Source of the DNA: Bacillota bacterium
GTDB lineage: Bacteria > Bacillota > UBA5301 > JASBVW01
Assembly (NCBI GenBank): GCA_029961005.1
Contig: JASBVW010000001.1
Span: forward strand, 1 to 34,986
Direction of reading: 5' to 3'
Length of the DNA: 34,986 nucleotides
The notes below the pieces were generated by a model. That model saw only the letters and a list, made by a program, of their open reading frames with translations. It searched no databases and was not told the DNA's origin. Of this stretch, positions 24,476 to 32,954 are shown one piece after another (position 1 is the first letter of the stretch; each line of letters starts with the position of its first letter). The position numbers and the translations under genes are program-made.

Positions 24476-25698
24476 CCCGCATACTCGACCGCTGCCTCAG
24501 CCTGTCGCCAGGGCAGGCCGAAGAGCTCCCTTCCCTCCCAGGTCAGGGAGCCGCTAAGCACGAGATCGTCCACCGGCCCGCTCGCCAACCCGTGCAGAGT
24601 CAAGCGGCCGTCTGTCTTGCGCCAGCCGACCCGCAGCGCCTCAGGCCACTCTGGCCGCGGGAAGAGAGCTTGCACCGCCCTCGACCGCAAGGAGACCCCT
24701 GCCAGCTGCAGGCGCACCGCCAGGCGCGGGCGCTCCCAACCGGCCAGCTCTCCGCTCAGGCGGCCCTGGCCTTCCGCCCACCGGAAGCGCAGCCCCTTCG
24801 TGCTGATCTTTTCCCCGGCCACCTCCACCTGGCCGGTTAAATCTTCCAGGCGCACCCCCCGGTTCAGCGAGAGCGCCACCCCGTTCAGGCGGGCCAAACC
24901 GACCACCAGGGGTTGTTTAGGCTCCCCCTTCACCTCCACCTCCAGGTCGACGACGCCCCGGGGCTTCAGGCCGGACCACCATCCTCGCCACTGGGGCGGA
25001 AGAGGCAGGCGCTCCCCGGCGGACAGGTCGAGGGAGGGCAGGCGGAGGCGCAGGTCGAGGAGAGGCCGGGGCGCCGGGACGATCTTCCCCTCCAGGGCCC
25101 AGGGAGACTTCCCCTCCCGCCAGCGCCCCTCCAGCCAGGCTACGCGCCAGGAATGCCCGTCCAGCTGCATGCGGCCCCGTATCCCCTCTAGGTGCACGAC
25201 CTCCCCGCCTTCCCCGCTGAACGACGCCTTTCCTCGCAAAAGGTTGAGCCAAAGGCGCAGGTTACCCCTCCCGCCCGCCTCGGCCGAGAAGCGGGCGGAA
25301 AGTTGCGCTGCCTCCTGAGCCGAAAGGTTCAGTTCTGGATCCCATACGGAGATGTAGGTGAGAGCAGCCTCCGGGTGTCCGGGGTGAGTGAGCAGCCTCC
25401 ACAAGCTGTACCCCAGCTCCACCCGCGGCGCAGCAAAGAACGGCGGACGACCGGCTGCCGTCGAGCCCAGCGTGAGGTGGCGCAGCACCACGACCTGAAA
25501 GAGCCCGGGTTCTACCCCCTCTACCTTGACCGGCAGCCCTAAGGCCCGCGTGAGCTCGCGCGAGGCCAGGGCGGCCAGATCCATCCGGCTCTGCTCTCGA
25601 CTCGCCAGGCCAAGAAGGAGATGGGAGGCGGCAGCGAAGAAGAGGAAGGCCAGCCCCAGGAGGGACGCCGCCATGAAGATTCGCACCCTTGTTCGCAC
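24094..25698 (-). CDS. tamB: TamB (DUF490) N-terminal part, interrupted by a frameshift
   Basis: This frame begins with GTG at 25698 (GAGGAGG seven bases upstream) and an N-terminal membrane anchor (residues 7-32). AsmA/TamB-like beta-strand repeats follow (for example VKVEGVEPGLFQVVVLRHLTLG and LEGKIVPAPRPLLDLRLRLP, in parts). Homology-like sequence ends at about residue 408 (EAAVEYAG, near 24475). The remaining 126 codons to the stop at 24094 are a Ser/Trp/Gly-rich shadow of the next frame. The true continuation is in the frame of the 21263-24475 gene, reached by adding one base to the C4 run at 24475-24478. TamB-type proteins form a periplasm-spanning lipid-transport groove from the inner to the outer membrane. 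Whether the break is a real mutation or a sequence error cannot be decided here. Confidence 0.8.
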   Translation of the reverse strand: MRTRVRIFMAASLLGLAFLFFAAASHLLLGLASREQSRMDLAALASRELTRALGLPVKVEGVEPGLFQVVVLRHLTLGSTAAGRPPFFAAPRVELGYSLWRLLTHPGHPEAALTYISVWDPELNLSAQEAAQLSARFSAEAGGRGNLRLWLNLLRGKASFSGEGGEVVHLEGIRGRMQLDGHSWRVAWLEGRWREGKSPWALEGKIVPAPRPLLDLRLRLPSLDLSAGERLPLPPQWRGWWSGLKPRGVVDLEVEVKGEPKQPLVVGLARLNGVALSLNRGVRLEDLTGQVEVAGEKISTKGLRFRWAEGQGRLSGELAGWERPRLAVRLQLAGVSLRSRAVQALFPRPEWPEALRVGWRKTDGRLTLHGLASGPVDDLVLSGSLTWEGRELFGLPWRQAEAAVEYAGCGPSAAWPSAAQPVTPPGKGWWAAGGTPGPLRGSSGCRGWIWPPSPAPSGTPDWPGFLSAKGSWRAGWSGPGEGGDESRSGSPETWRCKGLRSGIGKQTGWRPALCWQGASGTSTSSKSSGGVLWL

Positions 25699-25771
25699 CT
25701 AAATGCCTCCTCTTGCCCCTTCAGGTCTTTCTACACGCGGCTATCCATCCCCTTTTTTCATTTACTTCTCT

Positions 25772-25797
25772 TCTCTTGCACAATCTCGCCCAAGAGA
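25772..25797 (-). other. Hairpin in the 115-base gap before tamB
   Basis: TCTCTTG (25797-25791 on the minus strand) pairs with CAAGAGA (25778-25772) across a 12-base loop, giving a 7 bp stem soon after the stop of the S55 gene. No U-tract follows, so it is not a standard intrinsic terminator. No convincing promoter was seen in the rest of the gap. It may only protect the 3' end of the upstream message or mark the boundary between units. Confidence 0.3.
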
Positions 25798-25813
25798 GGG
25801 AAAACCTCACAAC

Positions 25814-27826
25814 TCACCGCTTGAGCGGCCGGGCGCCGGGCCCGGAGTTTTCGGGCCAGGGAGTGATGGTCAAATCGAACTGTTCCAGACCTTCAATGTA
25901 GTAGGGCGTAGAGACCAGGGCCTTGACGGGAGGGAGCTCCCCCTGAACCCCCGGCTCGGCCTCCCCGTTCCCAGTGGGGGCGGGAGCCCGCTCCGGTTTG
26001 GCAGGCGGCAGCGGTGGCCCTGCCGTCAGGGCTCTCTTCTCTCCCCCTTCCGCCACCCCTTCCTCCAACAGCCCCTCTTCTCCCGGCACCAGAGGGACAA
26101 ACTCCGCAATCAGGTCGCTGTTCTTCTCCCGCCGCACAAAGTCGTCGATCAGTTTGCCCAGGCTCTCATAGCTGGTCCTGGTGCGCTCTTCCTCTTTCTT
26201 CTCTTTCTCCGGCTGTTTCTTTTCGCCTTTCTTCTCCGGCCCTTGATGAGAAGGGGTGAGAGGGGGCAGCTCCTCCCCGTACCCCAGATCCGCCCCGCCG
26301 CGGACGGTGACCGTAACCGTTCCCGGGGGCGTGCTCAGGGGAACATCCAACCTCAGGGTCTGCTTGACCGGCTCCTGCCGGTAAGGCCGCAGAAGGACGG
26401 TCAGCTCCACCGACTCTCCCGGGTGGATCTCCTTCCGCGCCGGGATGACCTTCTCGATGCGGGCCGTATTTCTGCTCTCGCTGACCTCCACCGTGAGGGA
26501 GACGTTCTTGACCCGTACAGACTGGAATTCGTTGTTCAAGACCATATCCAGCCCTTCCATGAACTCGCCCAGGCTGAGGGCGGCAATATCGAAGTCGCTG
26601 TAAAAGATGTTCTCCCTGGTAAAGCCCCCCTGAGGCAGGCCTTCCCCCTCCACCTGAAACCGCACCCGGGCAGTCCCCCGCCCGATGCGATCAAATCCCA
26701 GGTCCAGGGCCTGCAAGGCGGCCGAACCCAAAAGGTCCAGGGACAGCTGCTCGTCCTGGATCACTTCTACGTACAGGTCGCTCTGTCTCTGGCGGTCGCG
26801 GTCCACCACCCTGACGTGGACCGGAATGGCCAGGGGGCGCCGGCCCAACACCCCTGCCACCCCTTTCGCGCGGTCTTGTGTCACCGTCCCCACCAGATTC
26901 AGCGAGGTGCCAATCTTAAAGGGCATACCCAGGCTGGGAACGGCCAGGTGGATGTAGGCGCGGGTGGCGAAGAAATTGGCCGCCCCCCGGCTCATGAAGG
27001 GATGGCCAAAGGCCAGGAAGCGATCGCCTTCCACGTAGGTCACCGTCCCCAAGGCAGTGACCTCCACGTCGCCGCGCACCAGCTGCAGTCCGATGGCGCT
27101 TCCCGGCTGCAGCCTCTCCCCGCCAGCTCCCGGGTCGGGGCTCTTTCCACCGCCTTGTGGCAGCCCCCCTCCTCCGTTCAGGGGAATGACTTGCAGGTTA
27201 TAAGGGGCCAGCACGCGGCGCAGCCGCTCCAAAGCCCGAGCATTCAGGCCGCTGACCAGGACAGGCGTGGCTACGGGAACCATGGTCAGGGTATCGGGGC
27301 GCGGGGTCACCGCCTCCCCTGCTGCGACAAAGGACACGCCGGTCACGGTCCGCCCGTCCAGGGCCAAAGGCTCCGTCAGCGGCAGATAGGTTTCCTGGCG
27401 GACCAGTTCCAGGACCTGGAGCATATCAGCGATGGGGGTGACGAAGCCGATGCGGTGGTCGGTGTAATCAAAGGCAAAAGAAAGCGCCCCCACCAGGCGG
27501 CCGTCGATGTAGACCGGGCTGCCGCTCATTCCGGCGGCAATGCCCCCGGCCTCATCGATGAGGGGACCGCTGACGCGCACCAGGATGAGGTCCCCCGCCG
27601 GCCCGGGAGCGGTGACGACTCCCAGGACCTCTACGTCAAAGTTCTCCACCGCGGTGCCGTGCAGCACCGTCTTCCCTATACCCCGGGCTCCTTTTTGCAC
27701 CTGTGCCACCGGAAGAAAAGCCGAAGCCGGAGCCGCCTCCCCGCTCTCGGTCGGCCATAAAATGAGCAGGGTCAGCACAACGGCGCCTACCAGCGCTCCC
27801 CGCAGGGAGAAAAGCCCTCTCTTCAC
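25814..27826 (-). CDS. SpoIVB-type (S55) serine peptidase family protein
   Basis: The product has 670 residues with a signal anchor (about 8-32). Residues 45-135 hold the S55 landmarks: ENFDVEVLGVV, then GMSGSPVYIDGRLVGAL with the likely nucleophile Ser101, then GFVTPIADML. A second block near residue 270 has ALGTVTYVEGDRFLAFGHPF, containing the probable catalytic His. In SpoIVB the His block precedes the Ser block; here the order is reversed, as in a large set of extracytoplasmic S55 proteins. The C-terminal half is beta-rich and followed by a Lys/Glu/Pro-rich low-complexity linker (about 510-640). Start GTG. It is not the sporulation SpoIVB itself, because there is no recognisable PDZ arrangement. 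Its context points to an envelope quality-control or signalling protease. Confidence 0.8.
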   Translation of the reverse strand: MKRGLFSLRGALVGAVVLTLLILWPTESGEAAPASAFLPVAQVQKGARGIGKTVLHGTAVENFDVEVLGVVTAPGPAGDLILVRVSGPLIDEAGGIAAGMSGSPVYIDGRLVGALSFAFDYTDHRIGFVTPIADMLQVLELVRQETYLPLTEPLALDGRTVTGVSFVAAGEAVTPRPDTLTMVPVATPVLVSGLNARALERLRRVLAPYNLQVIPLNGGGGLPQGGGKSPDPGAGGERLQPGSAIGLQLVRGDVEVTALGTVTYVEGDRFLAFGHPFMSRGAANFFATRAYIHLAVPSLGMPFKIGTSLNLVGTVTQDRAKGVAGVLGRRPLAIPVHVRVVDRDRQRQSDLYVEVIQDEQLSLDLLGSAALQALDLGFDRIGRGTARVRFQVEGEGLPQGGFTRENIFYSDFDIAALSLGEFMEGLDMVLNNEFQSVRVKNVSLTVEVSESRNTARIEKVIPARKEIHPGESVELTVLLRPYRQEPVKQTLRLDVPLSTPPGTVTVTVRGGADLGYGEELPPLTPSHQGPEKKGEKKQPEKEKKEEERTRTSYESLGKLIDDFVRREKNSDLIAEFVPLVPGEEGLLEEGVAEGGEKRALTAGPPLPPAKPERAPAPTGNGEAEPGVQGELPPVKALVSTPYYIEGLEQFDLTITPWPENSGPGARPLKR

Positions 27827-27841
27827 TCTTACCGCTTCCTT

Positions 27842-29680
27842 TCATGGCTGGGCAAAGAAGAGGATCGCGTTGCTGACCGCCCGCTCCCGCCCATCGGAGG
27901 GCAGGTTAAAGACGCGGTCGCGGATGACCAGGGCGGTCGACCCTCCCCCATCCAGATTCATCGCCTCCACAGCCCCCAAATCCCTGAGCAACCACGCCAG
28001 CTCGGCCAGGGTCATGCCTACGCTAATTCCCGGCCGTCGGCCGCTGACCACCGCGAAGATGACCTTCCCTTCGGGGGTCAGGCCGATCCCCGTCCGGGGC
28101 GCCCGGCCCACCGCCACATCGGGCCGGAACTCTTCTTCTTCCGCGGTGATGTGCACCTCTCCCTGCTGGAGAAGCCGCGGGCCGCCGCCCACCGCCTGCC
28201 TGATCCCCAGTGCCCGCCAGTCCGGCTCCGTGGCCGGATCCACCGCCACCACATCCCCCGGCCGCACCCCCGCCAGGGCATCCCGGGCAGCCCCGTGGGC
28301 AGAGAGGACAAACCCGCCCCGGGGAATGGGAGCGTTGCCACCCTCCACTACCGCCGAGACCCTCCCCTCCTCCACCACGTACTCCCTGCCGGCGCTGTTG
28401 GTTCTGGTGGAGCTACCAAAAGCGGGCGTATAGAGGATGAGCTCATCCTTGCCCCGCCAGCGGTTGATCCCGTGGAGAGGCAACTCCCGCCCGGCTACCG
28501 TCACCCGGCCGCAAAAGTTCAGGTTCAGGATCAGGGGGGTCCCCTCTTCTGTCAGGGCGAAGACCGTCCGGTTGCGGATGGGCTCGCTCAGCATCTCCCC
28601 GTCAATGATCACCGCCCCCAGGGTGTCGCCGGTGTAATGGAAGTACCCGCCGTTCACCCCGGCGATGGCCCCGTAGCGCCGGGCCAGGGAGCTGACCGTC
28701 TCGGTGCCGCTGAATCCCTCCCGGGCCAAGACCGGCTTAAGGGTTAGCCCCGGCTCCCGCAGGTCGGCTTCCAGGATGTCAGCGATGATGGGGCCGGCCA
28801 CCGACAGCCGCTTGATGCGGCGGTAGACGAGCCCGGGCACCACCGTGGTGGCCAGCCGCTCTTCCACGTAGAGCGGCAACTCCACCACCAGGCGGCGCAG
28901 GGAGGGCTCACCCCGCACCCGGAAGCCGAAGAACGCCCCCTTCAGCTCAATATTTATGCGCCCCTCGTCCCCCACCTGCTGAAACGAAACGCCGTCCACC
29001 AGGGGAGAGCGGCCGTCGTCCCTGAAGTCGGGCAGCGCCCCCACGTAAGATCGGGGGAGCCTGACCACCAGGCGCCGCCCCGGCCTGTCTTCCGTCACTT
29101 CGCACTCCACGGGAGAAGTCCCCTGGATTAGCACGGCGGCCTTTTCCTGATCGCTCCGCACCTCTACCGCGGTGATGAGGTTAAACTCCCGCCCCGGCTG
29201 GGCCACGGCCACCACGCGGTGCTCCTTGTCTACTGCTACCATCCAGTTCAGCCAGCGGAGGACGGGTACCGCCGGCACCAGGATGCCCATCCCTTCCCGG
29301 ACCACCGGCGCCCTCTCGGCCCAAACCCTGCCCCGGTCGTCTTCCATCCGACCCGCCGCCAGGTTTACGGTCAGGCGCCCTTCCCCCTCCCCTCCCAGGA
29401 AAGAAAGCCGGTCCGAGCCAGGCTCATAAAGCAAACCCCGGCCCGTCAGCTCCGCCAGGGCCAGGGCCGGCAACAGCACCTCTTCCCCTTGCCAAACTCC
29501 CAGCAGAGAAGGGGAGGGTTTCCCGTTCAAGACCAGCCGGACTTCCTGCAGACCCGCCGCACCCCCGGCTCCGGGCGCCACCGCCGCTCCCACCGCCGCC
29601 CCCGGCGGAAAAAGGAGAAGAAAGACCACGGCGCCCGCCAGGGCTCGGGAAAGGCCTGCCTTTTTACTTCTCCCCTGCAC
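27842..29680 (-). CDS. Secreted phosphodiester glycosidase family protein
   Basis: The product has about 612 residues. After a signal peptide (about 1-40) comes a copper-amine-oxidase-N-like region (VRLVLNGKPSPSLLGVW, then VLLPALALAELTGRGL), then a beta-rich AMIN-like stretch at about 200-320. The C-terminal third is a phosphodiester glycosidase (NAGPA) domain with GVNGGYFHYTGDTLGAVI and the closing AMNLDGGGSTALVI. These proteins act outside the cytoplasm on sugar phosphodiesters or cell-wall-linked glycans; the substrate is unknown here. The open frame extends further upstream inside flgJ, but GTG at 29680 has AGGAG six bases upstream and precedes the signal peptide. This domain combination is common in Bacillota, which informs the taxonomic guess. 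Its partner downstream is an S55 peptidase, 15 bases away. Confidence 0.85.
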   Translation of the reverse strand: MQGRSKKAGLSRALAGAVVFLLLFPPGAAVGAAVAPGAGGAAGLQEVRLVLNGKPSPSLLGVWQGEEVLLPALALAELTGRGLLYEPGSDRLSFLGGEGEGRLTVNLAAGRMEDDRGRVWAERAPVVREGMGILVPAVPVLRWLNWMVAVDKEHRVVAVAQPGREFNLITAVEVRSDQEKAAVLIQGTSPVECEVTEDRPGRRLVVRLPRSYVGALPDFRDDGRSPLVDGVSFQQVGDEGRINIELKGAFFGFRVRGEPSLRRLVVELPLYVEERLATTVVPGLVYRRIKRLSVAGPIIADILEADLREPGLTLKPVLAREGFSGTETVSSLARRYGAIAGVNGGYFHYTGDTLGAVIIDGEMLSEPIRNRTVFALTEEGTPLILNLNFCGRVTVAGRELPLHGINRWRGKDELILYTPAFGSSTRTNSAGREYVVEEGRVSAVVEGGNAPIPRGGFVLSAHGAARDALAGVRPGDVVAVDPATEPDWRALGIRQAVGGGPRLLQQGEVHITAEEEEFRPDVAVGRAPRTGIGLTPEGKVIFAVVSGRRPGISVGMTLAELAWLLRDLGAVEAMNLDGGGSTALVIRDRVFNLPSDGRERAVSNAILFFAQP

Positions 29681-30056
29681 CTTCTTCTCCTGCCCCTTCC
29701 CTCGGCTGCCGAGAAGTACCAGTGCCACCCAAGACCAGCTGGCGCTCCAGAGCCGCAGCCAGGCCCAAACCGCCTGCCTCGGCCATGCGGCGGGAGAACT
29801 CGTCATCCAGCATCTCCTCAAAGATCTCGTCAGCCAACGTGCGCGGCAGGAGATCAGAGCGAGGCACTGTCTTCCGCATGGCCTTCCAGAGCTGGGCGAT
29901 AAACAGCGCCTCCATCTCTCGAGCGGCGGCGCGCAAAGCTTCCGCATCCGACTCGGAAGTGCCGCGGGGGACATCCCCCGCCGGCACCTGGCGCCAGCGG
30001 GAGCGCAAAAGGTCCAGGTCCACCGGGTTCTTCATCCATCCGCTCTCGATCTCCAC
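29664..30056 (-). CDS. flgJ: FlgJ-type rod-binding protein (no muramidase domain)
   Basis: The product has about 130 residues. The central segment (AREMEALFIAQLWKAMRKTVP, then LADEIFEEMLDDEFSRRMAEAGGLGLA, in parts) is the rod-binding domain of FlgJ. This acts as a scaffold or cap for rod assembly. The C-terminal peptidoglycan hydrolase domain of enterobacterial FlgJ is absent, as is usual outside gamma-proteobacteria, so rod penetration must use another hydrolase. Starts compete: ATG at 30065 has AGGAG directly abutting it, while GTG at 30056 has the same AGGAG nine bases upstream and is chosen. The tail is Gly/Glu-rich. The gene's end overlaps the start of the next gene by 17 bases, suggesting translational coupling. 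Confidence 0.85.
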   Translation of the reverse strand: MEIESGWMKNPVDLDLLRSRWRQVPAGDVPRGTSESDAEALRAAAREMEALFIAQLWKAMRKTVPRSDLLPRTLADEIFEEMLDDEFSRRMAEAGGLGLAAALERQLVLGGTGTSRQPREGAGEEGAGEK

Positions 30057-30085
30057 TTCATCCATCTCCTGTCTTACGGCCCGGC

Positions 30086-31237
30086 TTATTGAATAATCAA
30101 CTCTCCGTGCAGGGCCCCCGCCGCCTTGATGGCCTGCAGGATGGCGATGATGTCCCGCGGCGTGGCCCCCACGCCGTTCAGAGCGTCCACCAGGTCCTGT
30201 ACCGCCACCGGAGAAGGCAGGACGACCATGTGCCCCTGTCCCTCCTCCGCCGTAATCTCAGCCCCCGGGGTGACGACCGTCTCGCCTCCGGAGAACGGCG
30301 GAGGCTGCGACACCTCCGGCCGGGAGACGATACGCACGCTCAGGTTGCCCTGGGCCACGGCCACCGTGGAGAGCCGCACCTGATGGCCCACCACAATGGT
30401 CCCGGTCCGCTCGTTGACCACGATCCGCGCCACCCCGTCCGGGCGCACGGGCAGCTCCTCCAGGGCAGCGATGAAGCTCACCGGCTCTTCCCGGTAGGCC
30501 GCCGGCAGGACCACCTCTACGGTGCTCTTGTCCACCGCCCGCGCCGTCTGGGGGGTAAAGGTGCGGTTGATCACCTCCGCCACCCGGGCAGCGGTGGTGA
30601 AATCCGGTTCCCGCAGCACTAAAGTCACCCGGTCCTGGGTCGCCAGCTCCGCCGGCACCTCCACCTCCACGGTGGCCCCTCCCGGCACGATGCCCACGGT
30701 GGGATGGTTCTTCTCCACCGCTGCACCGCCGCGGCGCACGTTAAACCCCCCGATGGAGACGGGTCCCTGGGCCACCGCGTAGACCCGTCCGTCCGCCCCG
30801 CGGAGGGGAGTCAAAAGCAGGACGCCCCCCTGCAGGCTCTTGGCATCGCCCAGGGAGGAGACGAGCACGTCAATCCGGTCCCCGTTCCGGGCAAAAGGCG
30901 GCAGTTCCGCGGTCACGGTCACCGCCGCCACGTTGCGCACCCGCAGCCGTTCCGGAGGAACGGTCACCCCAAAATTCCGGAGCATGTTGGCCACCATTTG
31001 GACGTTGGCCAAAGACGTACTGGAATCTCCCGTCCCTTCCAGGCCGGTCACCAACCCCAGCCCCGTGAGCTGGTTGGGGCGGTCGCCCAGAATGCGCGCT
31101 ATATCCTTGATGCGCACCGCGGGGTCATCGGCGGGGGCAGCCTGCGCCGCAGCTCCCAGCAGCCCGCCCAGGGCCAGGACCCAGAGCATCAAAATGGCCA
31201 GGCGCTTACGCCTGCACATCAACTTCTGCCGGCACAC
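30086..31237 (-). CDS. flgI: Flagellar P-ring protein FlgI
   Basis: The product has about 383 residues and carries family landmarks from end to end: RIKDIARILGDRPNQLTG, GLVTGLEGTGDSS, NVAAVTVTAELPPFARNGDRID, SLGDAKSLQGG and the C-terminal VQDLVDALNGVGATPRDIIAILQAIKAAGAL (quoted in parts). FlgI forms the P ring in the periplasm; a signal peptide precedes the mature start near AAPADDP. The frame opens with GTG at 31246, but there the GAGGG is directly against the start. GTG at 31237 has GAGGGG eight bases upstream and is preferred. Either choice leaves the signal peptide intact. It follows flgH with virtually no gap and precedes flgJ by 20 bases. Confidence 0.95.
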   Translation of the reverse strand: MCRQKLMCRRKRLAILMLWVLALGGLLGAAAQAAPADDPAVRIKDIARILGDRPNQLTGLGLVTGLEGTGDSSTSLANVQMVANMLRNFGVTVPPERLRVRNVAAVTVTAELPPFARNGDRIDVLVSSLGDAKSLQGGVLLLTPLRGADGRVYAVAQGPVSIGGFNVRRGGAAVEKNHPTVGIVPGGATVEVEVPAELATQDRVTLVLREPDFTTAARVAEVINRTFTPQTARAVDKSTVEVVLPAAYREEPVSFIAALEELPVRPDGVARIVVNERTGTIVVGHQVRLSTVAVAQGNLSVRIVSRPEVSQPPPFSGGETVVTPGAEITAEEGQGHMVVLPSPVAVQDLVDALNGVGATPRDIIAILQAIKAAGALHGELIIQ

Positions 31238-31249
31238 GGGCCTCACCCC

Positions 31250-31861
31250 TCAAAAGAGCCAATTAAAGATGCGAGTCAAGATGCCGGGCTCCTGCTTGGC
31301 GCCCAGCGGCCCCTCGCCTTGATAGGTGATGCGGGCATCGGCCACATAAGTGGAAAGAACGGTATTCTCCGCGGTGATATCTTCCGGACGCACCAGCCCG
31401 GAGACCACTATCTTTTGCTTCTCCCCGTTCACCACGATCTCCTGTCGCCCCTCCACCACCAGGGTGCCGTTGGGGAGAACTTCTTTGACCATCACCGTAA
31501 GGCGGGCGCTCAGGCTGCCCCCCCGCACCGTGGTCCCGGAAGCGTCGAACTTATCTCCCCCCTCTGCCTTTAGATAAGGGAGGAGATCAGACAGGGCCCC
31601 CAGACCCGGCCCCACGCCCACCTCCGCCTCCTTGCCGGCCTTGGTGGAGGCGTTTTGCGTCGCCTGGGTGCGTTCTACGATGATGATGGTCAAAAGGTCG
31701 CCCTCTCGGGAGGCCCGTCGGTCGGCAAAAAGGTTGACCGGCTCTCGGGCCTGAGCCCAAAGCGAGGTAGCCCCGGCCGCTTCCACCCAAAACAGGACCA
31801 GCCACAGACTTCCCAGCGCCATCTTCCAAAACCAGCGCTTGCGCACGAGCCAGCCGGTCAT
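31250..31861 (-). CDS. flgH: Flagellar L-ring protein FlgH without a lipobox
   Basis: The 203-residue product has the FlgH core: NLFADRRASREGDLLTIIIVE, then a run ending LNVMVKEVLPN-like (here LTVMVKEVLPNG), EGRQEIVVNGEK, and VRPEDI...NTVLSTYVADARI. FlgH forms the outer-membrane L ring. The start is ATG at 31861, with GGAGG eight bases upstream; the same frame stays open to 32455 but that extension is a Gly/Pro-rich shadow of flgA. Proteobacterial FlgH is a lipoprotein with a cysteine after the signal peptide. Here the signal region (residues 13-37) has no cysteine, so the protein is probably not lipidated and must be anchored another way. Its TGA lies just before the flgI start. Confidence 0.93.
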   Translation of the reverse strand: MTGWLVRKRWFWKMALGSLWLVLFWVEAAGATSLWAQAREPVNLFADRRASREGDLLTIIIVERTQATQNASTKAGKEAEVGVGPGLGALSDLLPYLKAEGGDKFDASGTTVRGGSLSARLTVMVKEVLPNGTLVVEGRQEIVVNGEKQKIVVSGLVRPEDITAENTVLSTYVADARITYQGEGPLGAKQEPGILTRIFNWLF

Positions 31862-31875
31862 CTCCGGTCCCTCCT

Positions 31876-32907
31876 TCACCTCAACACTTCCACTTCCCGG
31901 GGCCCCACCACCCGGCCCTGCAGGATCTTGCCCGAGTCTACATTCTGCACCCGGATGACCTGCCCCTGCCCCCCATCCTCCAGGGCCCTGCCCACTGCCG
32001 TAACGACCACGCCCCGCTGCCGCACGGTCAGCACCACTTCCGTTCCCTTCTCCACCACAGGCACGGGCTCTACCGCGCTTAGGCGCAGGACCTCGCCCGC
32101 CCGCACCGAGCGCACCAGGCGTTGGCCGAGCAGGTCCTCCTGGGTCCAGGCCACATCGGCCGGCAGGCCTTTCAAGGCCAGAACCTGAACAGACAGGTCC
32201 TCCCGGGCCAGGACGCGGCGGGGCGGAAGATCGGCGGCTGCCACCACCACCGCCCCCCGGGCCAGGACCTCCAGCCGGGGGCGAAAAGAGGCGACCACCC
32301 TTCCCTCCACCAGGGCGCGCACGGTTGGCTGCAGCACCCCGGCGGAGAAAGCCCGCCTCAGCTCCTGCGGCGAGGCCTCCAGCTCCCAAGCCAGCTCCCC
32401 CTCCGGGATGCGCAGAGAAGAAGGCCAGGAGAGAACCTTTGCCTCCAGCTGCCACTCCGGGGAAGGAAGGCGGCGGCGCAATAAGGAGAATAAGACGGGC
32501 TCCGCCTCCCGGGCGGTGAGGATGCGCCCTGCCGTCCTCACGGTCACCGCCTCCGGCCCCGACCAGACCAAGCGCTCCTCGGGATACCCGGCCCCCCGCA
32601 GGCGCACCAGTACGGTGGCCCGGCTGAGCTGCCGCTCCGCCCCCGGCAGAGCGGCCTGCCCCAAGATGAGGCGGGTCAGGGCAGCCCTCTCCTCCTCACT
32701 TCCCCCTTCCAGGTCGGCTACCTCCCCCAAAGAAATCTGGGGTCCTCTGACTTCGGCGGAGTGGAGCGTAATGACAATGGTCTCCCCGGCCGCTCTCCCA
32801 ACCGCCGGCGGCAGCCCGGCAGAAGCGGCCCACAGGCCGGCCAGCGCCAGAGCCAGCGCCAGCCAGGCCCGTCCGGGCCTATTCCTGTGCGACCCACCCA
32901 TCTTCAT
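31876..32907 (-). CDS. flgA: Flagellar P-ring assembly chaperone FlgA
   Basis: The product has 343 residues with a hydrophobic signal sequence at about 14-40 (WLALALALAGLWAASAG). The C-terminal third is a SAF-type domain, with the recognisable LPPRRVLAREDL segment, followed by the FlgA ending (VGRALEDGGQGQVIRVQN, then SGKILQGRVV). FlgA is a periplasmic chaperone needed to assemble the FlgI P ring around the rod. It is longer than the roughly 220-residue enterobacterial form, with an extra N-terminal region at about 40-190, as in many Bacillota and deep-branching homologues. The ATG at 32907 has AGAGGGG four bases upstream. It lies between flgG and flgH, with 14 bases to the flgH ATG. Confidence 0.9.
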   Translation of the reverse strand: MKMGGSHRNRPGRAWLALALALAGLWAASAGLPPAVGRAAGETIVITLHSAEVRGPQISLGEVADLEGGSEEERAALTRLILGQAALPGAERQLSRATVLVRLRGAGYPEERLVWSGPEAVTVRTAGRILTAREAEPVLFSLLRRRLPSPEWQLEAKVLSWPSSLRIPEGELAWELEASPQELRRAFSAGVLQPTVRALVEGRVVASFRPRLEVLARGAVVVAAADLPPRRVLAREDLSVQVLALKGLPADVAWTQEDLLGQRLVRSVRAGEVLRLSAVEPVPVVEKGTEVVLTVRQRGVVVTAVGRALEDGGQGQVIRVQNVDSGKILQGRVVGPREVEVLR

Positions 32908-32954
32908 CCGCCCCTCTGGACCCTCCGGGCTCTTTCCCGCTCCCTGCTCAGGCT

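Noticed and set aside
23012..25318. Long plus-strand open frame of 768 codons opposite tamB
   Set aside because: Pro/Arg/Gly-rich composition, no domain or signal features, and it lies wholly antisense to convincing TamB sequence. Similar plus-strand frames at 10174-12450, 18072-19814 and 25703-27760 were dismissed for the same reason.
31862..32455. N-terminal extension of FlgH to 32455
   Set aside because: The added 198 residues are Gly/Pro/Arg-rich shadow of flgA, and a good ribosome site and signal peptide mark the ATG at 31861.
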